The position numbers and the translations under genes are program-made. Of a stretch of DNA of 7,676 bases, positions 6,150 to 7,676 are shown in pieces. Within the stretch, counting starts at the first letter, position 1, and each line of letters starts with the position of its first letter. The notes beneath the pieces were generated by a model, which did not search any database, was not told where the DNA came from, and worked only from the letters and a program-made list of their open reading frames with translations. Origin of the DNA: Pseudomonadota bacterium (GTDB lineage Bacteria; Pseudomonadota; Gammaproteobacteria; Enterobacterales; Succinivibrionaceae); contig JAEWPL010000214.1 of the NCBI GenBank assembly GCA_023460615.1, positions 1 to 7,676 of the forward strand, read 5' to 3'.

Positions 6150-7676
6150 TTAGGCAACAGGGCATAGTAGCATTACTACAGAGCGATTTTTAACTCTTAG
6201 CTTTTGACCTGCATGATAACGGGTGGACATAAAGTATAAAGAGACGTCTTTACCTTTATCAAGACCTGTATTGATAAACTGGAACCAGCATTTGTCAAGG
6301 TGACCTGGTACACAAGGGATCTCTATGGTTAAATCCTGCCAATAGGCATTTACAAACACATAAGCGTAGACGTCCTGTTTTTGATAGTAATACAAGAAAC
6401 CTACAGAATGAGACATATCAGACCAGTCTGGCTGGAATGGTTTGCAACCATGCCATTGGATTTTGGCGTTAGTTAGGGTGTTTTGAAGTTTATGGTTAGG
6501 TTCACTGTGATGCTTAATTTTACCTAGACGACACAAGGTAATTAAGCTTTTAGTGAATCTAAACATTTCCTCTTGACGCTCATCGCGGTTCCATTTTAGG
6601 TAACTTAATTCATTATCTTGACAGTAAGCGTTGTTGTTACCTTTTTGAGTCCTTAAGACCTCATCTCCCATTAAGATCATTGGAGTTCCTAAAGACAGCA
6701 TGGTAAGCGCCATGAAGTTTTTAGCCATGCGTAATCTTAAGGCATTAAGATTCTTGTCATCACAAGGACCTTCAAAACCGTAGTTGGCGTTATAGTTGTT
6801 ATTGTTACCATCACAATTGTGCTCACCGTTAGCATCGTTATGCTTGTCTGCATAAGTTACTAAATCATTTAAGGTAAAGCCGTCATGACAAGTAATAAAG
6901 TTAATAGACTTTTGAGGATCTACCTGATGCTCATTGTAGATATCAGGTGAGCCTAGAATACGTAAGACAAACTTTTTAACCATAGCGCTATCGCCACGCA
7001 TAAAAGCTCTTACGTCATCTCTAAATTGACCGTTCCACTCACGCCACTTTGAACCTGAGATAGCACCTAATTGATATAAGCCACCTGCATCCCATGGCTC
7101 AGCTATAAGTTTAGCATTTGCAAGTTTAAAATTAGCATCAATAGACAACAAAGTAGAGTTGTCTTTCATAGGTGCACCTAACTTGTCACGAGTTAAGATG
7201 GAAGCTAAATCAAATCTAAAGCCATCTACGTGCATCTTCTCATGCCAAAAGATTAGAGAGTCCATGATCATGTTACGCACGACAGGCTGATTAGCATTTA
7301 GTGAGTTACCACAACCTGAGAAGTTCTGGTGATAGCCATTATTGATGATGTAATAGCCATTTTTATCAAAACCTTTGTAACAGTAGGTAGGACCAAAATC
7401 ATCACCTTCAGAGGTATGGTTGTAAACTACATCTAAAATAACCTCAATGCCATTTTTATGTAGGGCTTTTACCATGTCACGGAATTCGTCAAGTGGTCCT
7501 GTAATGGTTTTGTCAGAGGAGTAGCTATCCTGTGGCGCAAAGAAAGACATAGGAGAGTAGCCCCAGTAATTCTTCATATTTGGACGGGCATCGTCCTCAT
7601 CAAATTGATAAACTGGCATCAATTCAACAGCTGTAATACCAAGTTCAACTAAATAAGGGATCTTTTCAATTAAGCC
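6150..7676 (-). CDS. glgX: Glycogen debranching enzyme GlgX (GH13 isoamylase type), N-terminus cut off by window
   Basis: The frame is open from the right edge (7676) to a TAA at 6150-6152, giving 508 residues of an enzyme usually near 650-700. The missing part should hold the N-terminal carbohydrate-binding module (CBM48 type) and the first strands of the barrel. The first visible residues GLIEKIPYLVELGITAVEL run straight into MPVYQ, so the gene does not start at the TTG or ATG near 7620. GH13 motifs are intact: DVVYNH (residues 82-87 of this fragment), GFRFDL with nucleophile D156, AEPWD with acid/base E193, and CHDGF with D265. GNNNAYCQDNELSYLKW also matches GlgX by eye. The enzyme hydrolyses alpha-1,6 branches of phosphorylase-limited glycogen in the cytoplasm. 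Its 3' end is 18 bases from the convergent ATPase gene. An upstream glg operon partner may exist off-window. Confidence 0.95.
   Translation of the reverse strand, partial: GLIEKIPYLVELGITAVELMPVYQFDEDDARPNMKNYWGYSPMSFFAPQDSYSSDKTITGPLDEFRDMVKALHKNGIEVILDVVYNHTSEGDDFGPTYCYKGFDKNGYYIINNGYHQNFSGCGNSLNANQPVVRNMIMDSLIFWHEKMHVDGFRFDLASILTRDKLGAPMKDNSTLLSIDANFKLANAKLIAEPWDAGGLYQLGAISGSKWREWNGQFRDDVRAFMRGDSAMVKKFVLRILGSPDIYNEHQVDPQKSINFITCHDGFTLNDLVTYADKHNDANGEHNCDGNNNNYNANYGFEGPCDDKNLNALRLRMAKNFMALTMLSLGTPMILMGDEVLRTQKGNNNAYCQDNELSYLKWNRDERQEEMFRFTKSLITLCRLGKIKHHSEPNHKLQNTLTNAKIQWHGCKPFQPDWSDMSHSVGFLYYYQKQDVYAYVFVNAYWQDLTIEIPCVPGHLDKCWFQFINTGLDKGKDVSLYFMSTRYHAGQKLRVKNRSVVMLLCPVA

Noticed and set aside
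7617..7622. TTG or ATG near 7620 as the start of glgX
   Set aside because: The frame continues upstream to the window edge with residues that fit the GlgX barrel (GITAVEL before MPVYQ). The gene is cut by the window rather than starting here.
1..7676. CRISPR array, tRNA, rRNA, insertion sequence or attachment site
   Set aside because: I looked on both strands and saw no regularly spaced repeats, no cloverleaf-like sequence, no transposase frame and no flanking terminal repeats.

Overview
The window looks like a piece of an AT-rich chromosome from an anaerobic or facultative gut-type gammaproteobacterium. A member of the Succinivibrionaceae is my best guess. The basis is an E. coli-type pyruvate formate-lyase and activase, an isoamylase-type GlgX, TATAAT-like promoters, recognisable Shine-Dalgarno sequences, and large AAA-ATPase/nuclease-fold families that I associate with such genomes. 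This placement is inference, not a database result.

Layout. Positions 1-1170 (minus strand) hold the N-terminal 390 codons of an AAA-ATPase-like protein of the family that normally ends in a PD-(D/E)XK nuclease-like domain; the gene runs off the left edge. Positions 1171-1688 are a 518-base, gene-free, AT-rich divergent region with several inverted repeats, ArcA-like motifs, a good promoter and a structured leader for pflB. Next come pflB (1689-3935), an intrinsic terminator, pflA (4003-4743) and a second terminator. A gene with its own likely promoter follows (4902-6131, plus strand) and encodes an unrelated-type AAA_14/DUF4143 ATPase. It converges on glgX (6150-7676, minus strand), whose 5' end lies beyond the right edge. 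A perfect 12-bp inverted repeat sits at the convergent junction.

How the genes work together. PflB and PflA form one functional unit: PflA is the radical-SAM enzyme that installs the glycyl radical on PflB, which splits pyruvate plus CoA into acetyl-CoA and formate during anaerobic growth. GlgX trims branches from glycogen limit dextrins and so feeds sugar to the same fermentative metabolism, but it is a separate transcription unit. The two ATPases have no evident metabolic link to either.

I do not see a convincing undescribed system. The points most worth a second look are the pflB leader with mutually exclusive pairings, the terminator separating pflB from pflA, a triple-cysteine active-site motif in PflB, and the two nuclease-fold ATPases bracketing the pfl genes.
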